Positions 10,897-20,723 of a stretch of 33,716 nucleotides of DNA are shown piece by piece; positions within the stretch are counted from its first letter, which is position 1, and every line of letters starts with the position of its first letter. The DNA comes from Byssochlamys sp. IMV 00236. Taxonomy: Eukaryota; Ascomycota; Eurotiomycetes; Eurotiales; Thermoascaceae. Under the pieces are notes generated by a model, which saw only the letters and a list, made by a program, of their open reading frames with translations, had not been told where the DNA came from and ran no database searches. Where the stretch lies: assembly GCA_001931875.2 (NCBI GenBank), contig MSJH02000708.1, forward strand, positions 1 through 33,716, written 5' to 3'. Position numbers and translations under genes: made by a program.

Positions 10897-11632
10897 TTAC
10901 TTTTCATCAGCAACTGCATAGACGTGTTTTCCTCTTTGTTGATAACTGGTCATACCTTTACCACTATTGACTACACCGACTGTATATAAAGTATTAATAA
11001 GATAAATAGACAATATTAAATGAGTTACCTTTTCCATCAGGTGTATCAGGCGATTTAAATATACTCTTCTTATTGATTGCTGAATGTTTCTTTTTACTAC
11101 CCACAGTCGCAAAGCTCAACCAAGCATTCTTTTTACTTTCAACTTCGGATGCTTCTTTCTTTTTACTGACCTTTGGCTTTGGGTCCTGCACTTTTTTCTT
11201 TTTATCTTCCTTTATGTCTTCAAAGATACCCACTCGTTTTTTAGTTATTATAGGTTTAATATCCTCTGATTTAACAAATTCTGTTTCTTTATATCCTTTA
11301 AATCTAACCGAAAACACTTGATCAGCACCTCCAATAGCAGTAATAGTCGCTTTATAAAATTGTCCATCACCTGCCCATCGAGCCATCACTTCTTGTCCAA
11401 TCGAGAACTCATGGGTCTTTAATGCTGTTGTAGGGGGTGTTGTAGGTGTTGTAGGTGTCTTTTGTTTTGGATGTTCAGGTGTCTTTTGTAACTGTGCTTC
11501 AAATAGACTTATAAGTTCTTTCAAGTCATGTTGAAGCTTTTGTAATTCTTCATTGTTTGGATCAGAAGCAAGTGCAAGTTCAACCTGTTCTAATTGAAAT
11601 TTATAAGATTCTATTTCTTCTGTTGAACTCAT
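10897..11632 (-). CDS. Tudor-domain splicing factor, SPF30/SMNDC1-like
   Basis: Likely a spliceosome assembly factor that binds symmetrically dimethylated arginines on Sm proteins through its Tudor domain. Exons 11632-11029 and 10979-10897 (GT-AG) give 228 residues, close to human SMNDC1. Residues 1-50 form a helical N-terminus (EEIESYKFQLEQVELAL). Residues ~75-135 are the Tudor domain (IGQEVMARWAGDGQFYKATI, FSVRFKGYKETEFV). A Lys-rich linker follows, then the family-specific tail NAWLSFATVGSKKK, KKSIFKSPDTPDGKVGV and GMTSYQQRGKH, which continues across the splice junction. The conserved tail makes SPF30 more likely than SMN. The upstream flank on the plus side of 11632 is AT-rich with A-tracts. 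Confidence 0.9.
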
Positions 11633-13329
11633 CTTTACAACAAAATTATGTGTAATTTATACAAAAGAAAAAAAGAAAAGAAAAAAAAAAGCAAATTTTT
11701 AGTTCAAATCTATTCGTTCATAATAAAAAAATAAAAAATGGAATCCCGATATGCAAAGAGCTAAACTATCCGTTTTAGAGCGATATCATCACCTTCTTTG
11801 CATTGTATTGAATAATTAAACATCATTCAAATTCTTTGCAAGATTGATACGCGAATTAATCACAGAAACTCTTGTTTTCAAACAATGTTGATCTGTACCT
11901 GGACTGGCATCACTCCATATGCTGTCAACCATCAAGTTTGATGTGGCTAACGATATTTGAGTTCATGATGATAACACGAGAATATTTACTCCAATTATGA
12001 GCAAAGATACGGGTGCTTTTAAAATACACAGAATCAATGCAGTTAAAAAGGGGACATTCTGAAAGCCGGAGACTTGAGATTTTAAATAAACTTGAGGAGC
12101 ATTAATGCAAAGCAGCATTAACGAGCCCTTGTTTCAAATATTGCAGTAACAGCGCTATGGGCTATGATACTCTAGTTTATAGTGGCCAAGATAACAGAAT
12201 TGATGATGATTCCAACCTTGCAGCTAATATTGTCAACAGAGGCATAGTCAGTAGTCTTCAAAACGGGATTAGATCGAATTCTTCAATGTATGCTTGGGGA
12301 ACAATTAAAATTGTATATTATTTAGCATTGTTTGACATAGAAGCAACAGTCCTGCTGATATAATTGAATTGGCAAGTCTTACAGATGCTGCCTGTGCCAA
12401 CACAGACCAATAACACGTACAAGATTAACATAAGGCATCTTAAACGCTATAAGACGTTTTTTAGTCGAATATACAGTTTTATAAACATGTATAAACAAAT
12501 ATATAGACATTCTACATTAGTGACAGTTCCAACAACAGTTACGCGTTTGGGTTTATTTCTTCATGGCAGAAGAATCTTTTTTTAAATTCACCTTAGATGC
12601 TACACGAAAACCAGCAAGTATTGATCGTCGTTTTTTATATACCATTGTTGCTAGGCATTCAATTGGAGGCACAGGTTGTCTCGTTGTTTTTTGCTTTACG
12701 AAGGCTCATTCTGAAAGGCCTATTACTGAATTTTATCTTTTGTGAAAAGCTCAAGGTGATTGTCCAGGAAATAAAAATTGATGCCTCCAGCGCCGAAGTG
12801 GCACATCGAAGTTGTAACGCCAAAAGTCAGCCAATAAAATTTCATAAAAAGTGTTGGCTTTGAAAATGCAAGAATGCTACTGAATACATTTCACAACTCA
12901 AGCTTCGATGCACCATAGTGACGGCATCTCTTTCATCCCACCCTTTGCATTAACCCTACCTTCTGGTGCATGTAATCATGAACGTACTTCATTATAATCG
13001 ACCAATAAAACAAAAAGATTGCAGCACTTTATCCTTCTCCTGTTATCAAGATATGCTCAAAGAGGATATTCTGGCAAAAATGATTGATCTGTATATGCAA
13101 GAATAAATGTTTTCAACATCTTAAAATTATATTAAATATGACGTGTCATCGGCTATTACAAATTACAGATGTCATGAATCAGTGATGTAAGTTTGTATAT
13201 GAAAAGTATATTGATTATATTACGTCAAAGGGTATATACTCTTCTTTGATATAAAAGTAGAAATACAACGCATGTCGCTGGTTGGATAGTACAGGAACTT
13301 GTATAGAAACATGATCAACAGTTTGTCCT

Positions 13330-13460
13330 TTGTAGAAGAGGCGCGTCTGTTTTACTCAGCTTTATGTTTTGAAATAAAGCAGTCAAGTCGATGCCTTGCG
13401 AGTTAGATTCTTTATTAAAATAAGACGCGTGTGCGTTGTATATGAGAGAGAATCTATGAC
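13330..13460 (-). pseudogene. Relic of the second TIR-element gene
   Basis: On the minus strand, CATAGATTCTCT, then AATAAAGAATCTAA, a TCGACTT block and ATAAAGCTGA occur in the same order as at 32622-32500. One frame reads SNSQGIDLTALFQNIKLSK and is open for about thirty codons, while the matching segment at 32.5 kb reads SNSYIVDLIASLQ and then breaks. The intervening AT-rich piece differs in length and is probably an intron. No further coding sequence could be followed downstream, so this is a 5' fragment. Confidence 0.55.
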
Positions 13461-13959
13461 GGATGGTCAAAATCAATAAGCAAAAAGAGCAACAACTGTT
13501 TCCTTGTGGTAAAAGCTAAATATTCATTGGGTTCTAAAGCAGTCAATTCGCAAAAGATCAATTTTCATTTATCCAATTTATCTACTTGCTCATTTCAAGA
13601 TAAAGCTTGGTGCAGCTTAGACTTTTCAAGCATCCTCTTCAGTTGTCATCTAATGAGCTATCCAATAGGAATTTATTGGCTGAATAATCAACTGTCAGCA
13701 CTTGAAACATTATCTCGTCTCTTCCCACAGTCCTTACTTTTCCTTCTCTCTCTCTGTAAAAATGCTTTGTGTTTGCTCTGTTCCTTCTTTAGAGGTATGG
13801 ACACTCTCTCCGTTCTTACTTTAACATAGTCTTGAGAGCTGACAAGAGTACACTTTATAAATAGCTCTAAATAAACAAATTTTGTTTAATATTTGGTAAA
13901 ACAAGCCTCAATATAAGGTTCTATGTGTTTAAACAGTTAAAAGGACGCACATTTCATCA

Positions 13960-14184
13960 TTACACAAATAACTTTATTTTCTCACTAAAGCCATTTTTGC
14001 TCAGCAGCTTCATCTTTGCTTCTTTTAAAGAAGTACGATGGGTGGCTTTCCCTCTCGTTTTTCCACAATTGGACACTACTTGTGAATAGCAAGAAGCTGC
14101 GTAATCACCGGGAACACTTCCAAACGACTGATACCAGCCTTTGAAGTTCAGTATTTGTAATAAATTCCATTTGAAAATATTATT
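13960..14184 (-). pseudogene. Open minus-strand coding-like segment, unknown
   Basis: A frame of 74 codons is open between stops at 14187 and 13960, with a protein-like composition: NFKGWYQSFGSVPGDYAAS, then SQVVSNCGKTRGKATHRTS and a Lys-rich end. There is no Met near its start, so it would have to be a terminal exon or a relic of a decayed gene. I do not recognise the family. No matching upstream exon was found. Confidence 0.3.
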
Positions 14185-15002
14185 TTAATAAAGACCCACT
14201 TCTGTTTCAATCATGAAGATATATGATTTGTGTTATTGTGAATTTAAAAGTAAAAGACTGTATGACGGGAACATTGCTTCATTCAAGAGAAATAGAATAT
14301 GATATCATGTATTACATACCATATTCATATTTTAATAGAAAGCTCACATGCATGTATACAGATGTAATCAAGCAGGGATCAGTTCCACAATATGTACACA
14401 GCTATATCCCCATCTCTTCCTCTCACTGATTGCCCCCTTTGATCTCTATTCTTTCTTTGTACATTAGAGCAAACTAGTTACGTGATTATGAACAAACGAT
14501 CTCTTTACTACTTATTCCTTTTAATAAACAGCCATCAGCTTGTCCAAACTCTCTGTAGACATAGTTTGCAACACATGCAACAGAGTAACTATAGAAATAT
14601 GAAAAAAAAAGGATACAATATACTATATTAGGAAACCAAAAGGACAAATCATGTATCGCGTGAATCATATCTCTATGACAACCAATGAATTGTCTCTGAT
14701 TAAGTTTGCAGTTTTAGATGCTCTTGAGTACAAACAGAGTCCAGGGCATTACAAAATTTCCGAGAAACAGGATATGAATAACTTACATATAAACATCTGA
14801 CGGGTGATTTTGTCTCTTCGTATTGTAACAATGTAAAAAAAAAAAAGATATGAGCTCGGAGTGGCAAATTCTGATGATAAAGACAAAAAGAAAAACTTTT
14901 TTAACGTATGATTGGTAGAAGACAAACTAGCGTATAAATGACAGACGGTGGGTTTTTTCTTTCTTTTTTTTTTCAATTTTTTTTAATTAATCGTAGTACG
15001 CA

Positions 15003-17209
15003 ATGGATATACGACATGATCATAAAATAGATCAAGCGGAACGAGGAAACGTGGATAATGATAATCCCATGAGAGTGTTCAATAATGAAAAAGTAGAAGC
15101 TTATGATCAAACCGACTTCTCAATTGAAGATATACCCGATGGAACAATACAACACACTACAGGTGCTCAACCAAGAAGAGGGTTGAATGCTCGTCATATT
15201 CAAATGATCTCACTTGGTGGATGTATTGGGTACAATAAGCTTGCTTTATCATTATACACAATGTCTCATCTCTTCATACAGTACGGGTTTATTCCTTAAC
15301 TCTGGGCAAAACATTGCTATGGTGACTATTTTTCTAAAAATTCTCTATCTCACTTACTTATTCCGATCTGTTGTTGCTATCATAGGCTGGCCCTGCAGGT
15401 GCATTGATTGCCTACTGTGTTGGTAAATATCAAGATAATTACATATAAATATTATACTAATTTACATTTCTTTACACAGTGGGAATAATGGTATAATTAT
15501 AAATTGACTATCGTGAGAAAAATCATAAACTTTGTTATATAGGTTTACTGCCTGATGACCTGTTTGGGTGAAATGGCTACTTATATGCCAGGTAACACAG
15601 GATTGTACCAATGAAGCTATATATCACTAACCTGCGTAACTTTGAATGTCAGTCTCTGGATCATTTAACCACTATGCAGCAAGATTTGTTGATCCTGCTC
15701 TTGGTTTTGCTTTAGGTTGGAACTATTGGTAAGTAACTATTGTTTAATAGTTGACTTCTTACTGATGTATGATTTTATTAGGCTTTCGGTAAATCACTTT
15801 AGATAATTAATCTCACGTTGTGATCTCTAACCTTATCTCTCTTTTTTTTTTTTTCACCCTTTTCCCTTTTTTTTTTCTCACAGTGGGTAAGTTATTCTGA
15901 CAGCGTTTTTTTCTTTCTCAGCTAACATTTTCTATAGGCTGTTACCATTGCCGCAGAAATCTCTGCTGCTGCTACGATCATCAACTGGTGGAAGCCTGTC
16001 CTTCCTGATCCCGCCTGGTCGACTATCTTTGTTCTGCTCATTCTGTCCATCAACTTGTTTGGTGTTCGATTATATGGTGAACTCGAATACTGGTTTGCTA
16101 TTCTCAAAATCCTCATTGTTATTGTCTTTATTATCATTGGCATATGCGTAACTACGGGAGGATTAGGAGGTCACGTCATTGGTTTTCAATACTGGAAGGA
16201 TCCTGGCTCATTCACGGGCGGAGGACTCGGTACACTCAACGTCTTGCTCTCGGCCGGTTTCTCCTTTATGGGTACAGAAATTGTTGGTATTACAGCTGGT
16301 GAAGCCAAGAACCCTACCAAGACGGTCCCTCGCGCCATTAAAAACACATTCTGGCGTATTGTCTTCTTTTATATCATTACCATCTTCTTGTTAGGCATGT
16401 GTATCCCTTACACAAACCCTAGCTTGGCCAATGCCGATGGTGACCCAGGAACCGCTTCTTTTACTATTGTCTTTACTTTGGCCGGTATCGAAGTAGGCGC
16501 ACACATCATTAACGTTGTCATCTTGATCAGTGTGTTGAGTGCTGCTAACTCATCACTTTATACCTGCTCTCGTACCTTGCTTGGTCTCGCCAAGGATGGT
16601 TTAGCACCCAAATGGTTAGGTCGAATGAATCGTTGGGGTTCTCCTTACATTGCCGTACTCGTTTCTTCCATCGTTGGTTTCCTTTGTGTATTTGCCTCGA
16701 TCTACAGTGCTTCTGTAGCATTTGTCTGGTTCTTGAGTATCACTGCTGTCAGTGGTTTCATCAGTTGGTGGGGTATCGCTGTGGTTCACATTCGATTCAG
16801 ACGTGCATTCAAAGCTCAAGGAAGAGAACTATCTGATTTGCCTTATCGAGCATTTGCTTATCCATGGTCTGCCATCGTTGCTATCGTCTTGACCACTTTT
16901 ATTATCCTCGGACAAGGTAAAAAAAAAATATCACAAAAAAAAACATGGATGTTTATATTCTTTTGCATTATAGGTTATTCCTCATTCACTCCTCAATTTG
17001 ATGCTGTTAAATTTGTCACTAGCTATATCGGTCTTGTCCCTGTCACCGTTTGGTATCTTGGTTACAAGATCATCAAGCGAAGCAAGGTTGTGCCTTTAGT
17101 AGATGTTGACTTTGAAACCGGACGTGTCACTCGTCTGGATATAGAAAAGGATAAGGAAGAAGATGAAGTATTGCCTTGGTATAGAAAAGCATTGGCCTGG
17201 GTTGTATAA
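15003..17209 (+). CDS. Amino-acid permease (fungal AAP/APC family) with micro-exons
   Basis: Plasma-membrane proton-coupled amino-acid transporter. Ten exons: 15003-15229, 15282-15321, 15386-15422, 15480-15490, 15543-15591, 15653-15728, 15782-15788, 15884-15886, 15938-16916 and 16974-17209. They total 1665 nt (554 residues), with every junction in phase and GT-AG. The hydrophilic N-terminus (~70 residues) leads into RGLNARHIQMISLGGCIGTG, the hallmark of TM1, then AYCVVGIMVYCLMTCLGEMA, SGSFNHYAARFVDPALGFAL and NYWLSWAVTIAAEISAA. TM6-region FSFMGTEIVGITAGEAKNP and later SAANSSLYTCSRTL also match the family. About twelve hydrophobic helices are visible, and the acidic C-terminal tail ends PWYRKALAWVV. 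The exact substrate cannot be told. Introns crowd the first third and are absent from most of the rest. Confidence 0.95.
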
Positions 17210-17367
17210 TTTGTATGTATTTTTTTATTATAAGCCCATTTATACACAATCTCTAAATAAACTTTAATCCATTAAACACTATCATCGCTTTATGTTATAA
17301 ATATGTTAGTAAGTTTTTTAGTATGTTGATATATCCCTTACTACATATATATAAAAAAAGAGTATGT

Positions 17368-18248
17368 TCAGTAATCCTGATACAAAAAGCTATCTACACT
17401 TACCTGGAACGCCCAAGCTGTCTTCTTCGGTGACGCGCTTGCATTTTTTACATACAAGTCATTATCAGGTGGAAGCTCCTGTTTGGAGTTATTATCTGCT
17501 TTGTCTCTTTCTCTTTTTGTTCTTTCTGTATATCCAACTTACCTTCTTTGTACAGCTTGACATCATGGAGATGATTGACAAGCAAACATGTGCCACTGTT
17601 TGTACTGGTGACCAATCTTTATATAGTATATTTAAACAAATGTGTCCATTGCTATAAATCTAAAGCACGTATATATTCAGTCTCATCTGTAGTAGTGTTC
17701 ATATTCAATATACATCTATTTACACTAGACGTAATTCAATTAGGTCAATTGGACACACTTTAGCAAATAAAATTGAACCGCTTACTGTGGATGAATAGGC
17801 ACATATGGCCTGATAAAGACAACTTCAGGTGCCTCTAGCGGATACTGAGGTGTAAATCGAAACTAAGACTATGATTATCATCGGGTGATGTTCTGACTAC
17901 ACAACTTGACACTTACTTCAAGTTTGAATTTTTCTCCCTATGTGATATATGCGTATTATATTCACTTGTTCATAATGATAAATTCATACCTCATATACAG
18001 ATCCACGTGCTCCTGTCAGACAGAGTGTCCATCTAGCATATATTCAAGATAAACTCATATATACACACAGTCATGTTTTGTTTTACTTTAAAAAATTGCT
18101 TGCTTCTTCTACTTCAACACCTTCTGGTGGATTCTTTTGTAAATCTATTCCAGTTCAGTTTGTTTCTTTCTCTTTTCTCGATTCCTTTTATAAGCTGTAT
18201 TGTACCTCGAAGTTCTTTGGTAAGACGTTTACTATAAAGTGAAGTCAT
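17368..18248 (-). CDS. Ubiquitin-conjugating enzyme E2, UBE2W-like
   Basis: E2 enzyme that passes ubiquitin from E1 to substrates; the UBE2W type modifies protein N-termini. Minus-strand exons: 18248-18206, 18144-18087, 18032-17990, 17937-17917 (21 nt), 17862-17786, 17651-17543 and 17478-17368, about 153 residues. Family blocks in order: MTSLYSKRLTKELR, LQKNPPEGVEVEE, WTLCLTGARGSVYEGEKFKL, FRFTPQYPLEAPEVVF, PIHP, NGHICLNIL with the active Cys, DWSPVQTVAHVCLSIISMMS and the UBE2W-typical PPDN...SPKKTAWAF. Short exons and small size explain why no long frame marks it. Canonical splicing at 17786/17651 removes three residues between HP and the Cys; see findings. The final stretch could be read through or spliced; both end at the same TGA. 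Confidence 0.85.
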
Positions 18249-18750
18249 TGGGAAAAAGTAAGAAAAAAAAGAGAAAGAAAAAGAAAAATGTTTGAGTAAA
18301 TTCTGTCGGCATAAACGGAGATTTAATGTTTTGTGTCAAGCTTTCATGTCTCTCTCGCTTCGTACACTCGAGAGAGAAAAATAAAATCTTTTAAAGAAAT
18401 AAAGCAAAATGATGAAAAATTTTGTTGAACAACATTATAGGTAAAGGGTAGCGGTAGCACCCATAAAATTAGTCCAACTTTTGATGTATGTAGTGTTTTC
18501 CTTCAACCTTTATAATAGTGCGGTCTATAATCTCAAACACTTAACCACGAAAGATACATTTCGTGTTGTATCTCTTTATGCTGATCATTTTGATGACAAA
18601 AATCTCAAAAGCTTCACAACTTGGTGTAGCCGAAAAAAAAAAAAAAAAAGACTACATATTTCAAGCACGTTATGAAGCAAGAGTTCCTTGGTAATGTTTA
18701 GCTACCAGCTTTACAAGAGTAACTTTTAAATTTAATTCTTTTTCTTTATA
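18249..18750. other. Upstream region of the E2 gene; no gene seen
   Basis: Purine- and pyrimidine-rich tracts (18260-18300, 18370-18420) precede the E2 start. A frame at 18481-18675 includes an A17 run and shows no motifs. The sequence YIFQARYEARVP (18648-18684 region), just before a possible GT donor near 18691, could be an upstream exon remnant of the relic at 18751. Confidence 0.4.
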
Positions 18751-19029
18751 GATAAAGCTGTTCTAGCAATAATAGATCACCCTCCATACTACAAAGTATT
18801 TATGAAGAGTCTTGAAGAAGAAGGCTATGAATTAATAGACTATATAAGAAAATCAAAAGAAGAAGAAAAGGATTATGTGCGAGTCTGATTATTAGAAGTT
18901 ATGGCTAATAGGCTTACAGAAAGATGTTTAATCAAAACTGTTTATGCTTCCCCCTTCTCTGACAGCATGGATGAAATCGCCTCAAGAGATTTATGCGAGA
19001 AAAGCAAATCCATTAAAAAAGGTGTATAA
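18751..19029 (+). pseudogene. Decayed gene of a repetitive fungal family (ELIDYIRKS type)
   Basis: The frame starting after a TTTATAG acceptor reads IIDHPPYYKVFMKSLEEE, then GYELIDYIRKSKEEE and, after one in-frame TGA at 18886-18888, LLEVMANRLTERCLIKTVYA and SPFSDSMDEIASRDLCEK until TAA at 19027. The frame is unchanged across the TGA, which fits a CGA (Arg) to TGA mutation. The pattern D-Y-x-R-K-S followed by R-x-R-L-L and V-Y-x-S-P reminds me of hypothetical proteins that are repeated in Mucorales genomes. Their function is unknown to me; a link to mobile elements is a guess. Upstream exons could not be joined in phase. Confidence 0.5.
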
Positions 19030-19232
19030 TAACAACAATAGCTTAAACATGCTATACTGTAGTGCACATACAAAGGCATGTGTATGGTCTATTTGATCTG
19101 TGATGTTCTCTCTTTCTTTCTTTATTTATTTATTGGATGATCACATTTCGTATTTAATTATTGTAAAAAAAATAAATGGCAGCTTAAACGGCAAGGGTGC
19201 CCTTTTTTTCTCCCTTCTTCAATTTTGGCAAC

Positions 19233-20664
19233 ATGTTTATTAGATCAGTGAGACGCCATATACGACCTATCTTGTGCTCAATTCAGCCTAAAAGAAGTAT
19301 TTACAATACACCTGTTCGATTGAATCAGCAAGGCAAGCCCTGTTCCTTCTTTTATTTTGTCCTCTTTCTAACATTGATTTAGTGACTGAGGCAGTGAATG
19401 ATCATCGAGCCATTGGCAAATCTCAATCCTTATTCATGATTCACCCTGTCAGCCCAGGATCTATCTTTATGTTACCTCATGGTACTCGCATCGTTCACAA
19501 ACTACAGGACTTTTTACGTTCAGAATATGCAAGATACGGATACGAAGAAGTCATGACACCACTCATTTACAAGAAGGATCTTTGGGAGACAAGCGGGCAT
19601 TGGCAAAACTACAAAGACGACATGTATATGGTCAGTGGTACAGGGGACGACGAAGGATTATTTGGTTTGAAACCAATGAACTGTCCTGGGCACTGTTTGA
19701 TCTTTGATAGCACCCCCAAGTCATATCGCGATCTACCTATCCGACTGGCTGACTTTAGTCCGCTTCACAGGTACAAGGCAAATAACAACGATTTACATAT
19801 TAATAATGAAAATATAGAAACGAAGCCTCAGGCGCATTATCTGGATTAACTCGCGTACGTCGATTCCATCAAGACGACGCTCATATCTTTTGTACCAAAC
19901 AACAGATTACACCCGAAATCACCTCTTGTCTGTCCTTTGTTGACCGTGTCTACAAGGCATTCCAGTTCCCACACTACGACCTCACTCTCTCAACAAGACC
20001 TGACGAGAATTATATCGGCAGCCTCGAAGAATGGGATCAAGCTGAAGATGCTCTCAAACAAGCATTGAACGCTACCGGACGTCCATGGACGATCAAGGAG
20101 GGAGATGGTGCCTTTTACGGACCAAAGATTGACATCATGGTTAAGGACTCGAGTGGTAAATCACATCAAACGGCTACCATTCAGCTCGATTTCCAACTGC
20201 CTCAGCGGTTCCAGCTCAGCTATGTCGACGAACAAGATCACGCCCAACGACCAGTTATTGTTCATCGCGCCATTTTAGGTTCGATTGAGCGTATGTTGGC
20301 CATCCTGATTGAACATACCAAGGGTAAATGGCCATTCTGGTTAAGCCCTCGTCAAGGCATTGTCATCCCCGTTTCAACTCAGTTTGCTGATTATGCCCAG
20401 CAGGTTGCTCGCTCCCTTTCTCTAGGAAAAGATCATACAGAACCTCAGTACTATGTGGATACAGATAATTCGCCTCGTGATCGCTTGAATAAGATGATTC
20501 GACAGGCTCAGTTACAGCAGTATAACTTCATCTTTGTCGTTGGTCAAAAGGAAATGGATCAAGGTACGGTCAATGTGAGAACAAGAAAAGGTGATGTATT
20601 GGGAACTATGAGTATAGAAGACATTCGAGCCATGTTTAGACGTATGACGGCTAACTTAGAATAA
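19233..20664 (+). CDS. MST1: Mitochondrial threonyl-tRNA synthetase
   Basis: Class II aminoacyl-tRNA synthetase that charges mitochondrial tRNA-Thr. Exons 19233-19332, 19383-19770 and 19818-20664 give 444 residues, similar to yeast Mst1. The N-terminus (MFIRSVRRHIRPILCSIQPK) is a strong mitochondrial presequence. Class II motif 1 lies around LRSEYARYGYEEVMTP. Next come the zinc/Thr-binding KPMNCPGHC and motif 2 around SPLHRNEASGALSGLTRVRR with FHQDDAHIFC. The catalytic end is EGDGAFYGPKIDI, RPVIVHRAILGSIERMLAIL and the anticodon domain WLSPRQGIVIPVS through to MSIEDIRAMF. No N-terminal TGS/editing domain is present, as expected for the mitochondrial form. The first intron (19333-19382) uses a GC donor. 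The gene converges with NAR1, with 59 bp between stops. Confidence 0.95.
19333..19382 (+). other. GC-AG intron in MST1
   Basis: The junction CAAG|GCAAGC ... GATTTAG|TG keeps the frame into VTEAVNDHRAIGK. The donor has GC instead of GT with otherwise strong consensus (AG|GCAAG), the usual form of GC-AG introns. Confidence 0.8.
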
Positions 20665-20723
20665 TAATAATAATAATATAATGTACATAACCTTTATTTA
20701 CATATACATGTATAAATATAATA

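Larger units (their letters stand above)
11633..15002. other. Gene-poor AT-rich region with scattered coding relics
   Basis: 3.4 kb between the SPF30 start and the permease start. No intact gene was recognised. Several unrelated short frames (12157-12360, 12563-12860, 13506-13829) lack motifs and plausible splicing. Two stretches look like relics and are listed separately: 13330-13460 (similar to the gene in the right-hand TIR element) and 13960-14184. The last 60 bp before 15003 are T-rich promoter-like. Confidence 0.5.

Noticed and set aside
13404..13456. MITE with TAGATTCT/AGAATCTA inverted ends
   Set aside because: The similarity to 32.5 kb extends beyond the octamers and reads as coding sequence on the minus strand; kept as a gene relic.
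11633..15002. tRNA genes or a CRISPR-like array in the gene-poor region
   Set aside because: No cloverleaf-compatible B-box (GGTTCGAATCC type) with an acceptor stem and no regularly spaced repeats were seen here or elsewhere in the window.
17364..17657. Plus-strand 97-residue frame with a hydrophobic segment, looking like a small membrane protein
   Set aside because: It lies antisense to exons 6-7 of the UBE2W-like gene, whose minus-strand reading has clear family motifs; the hydrophobic run is the reverse of a purine-rich intron.
20065..20664. Separate gene starting at MNATGRPW
   Set aside because: It is the third exon of MST1; the upstream exon joins in frame and supplies class II motifs 1 and 2.
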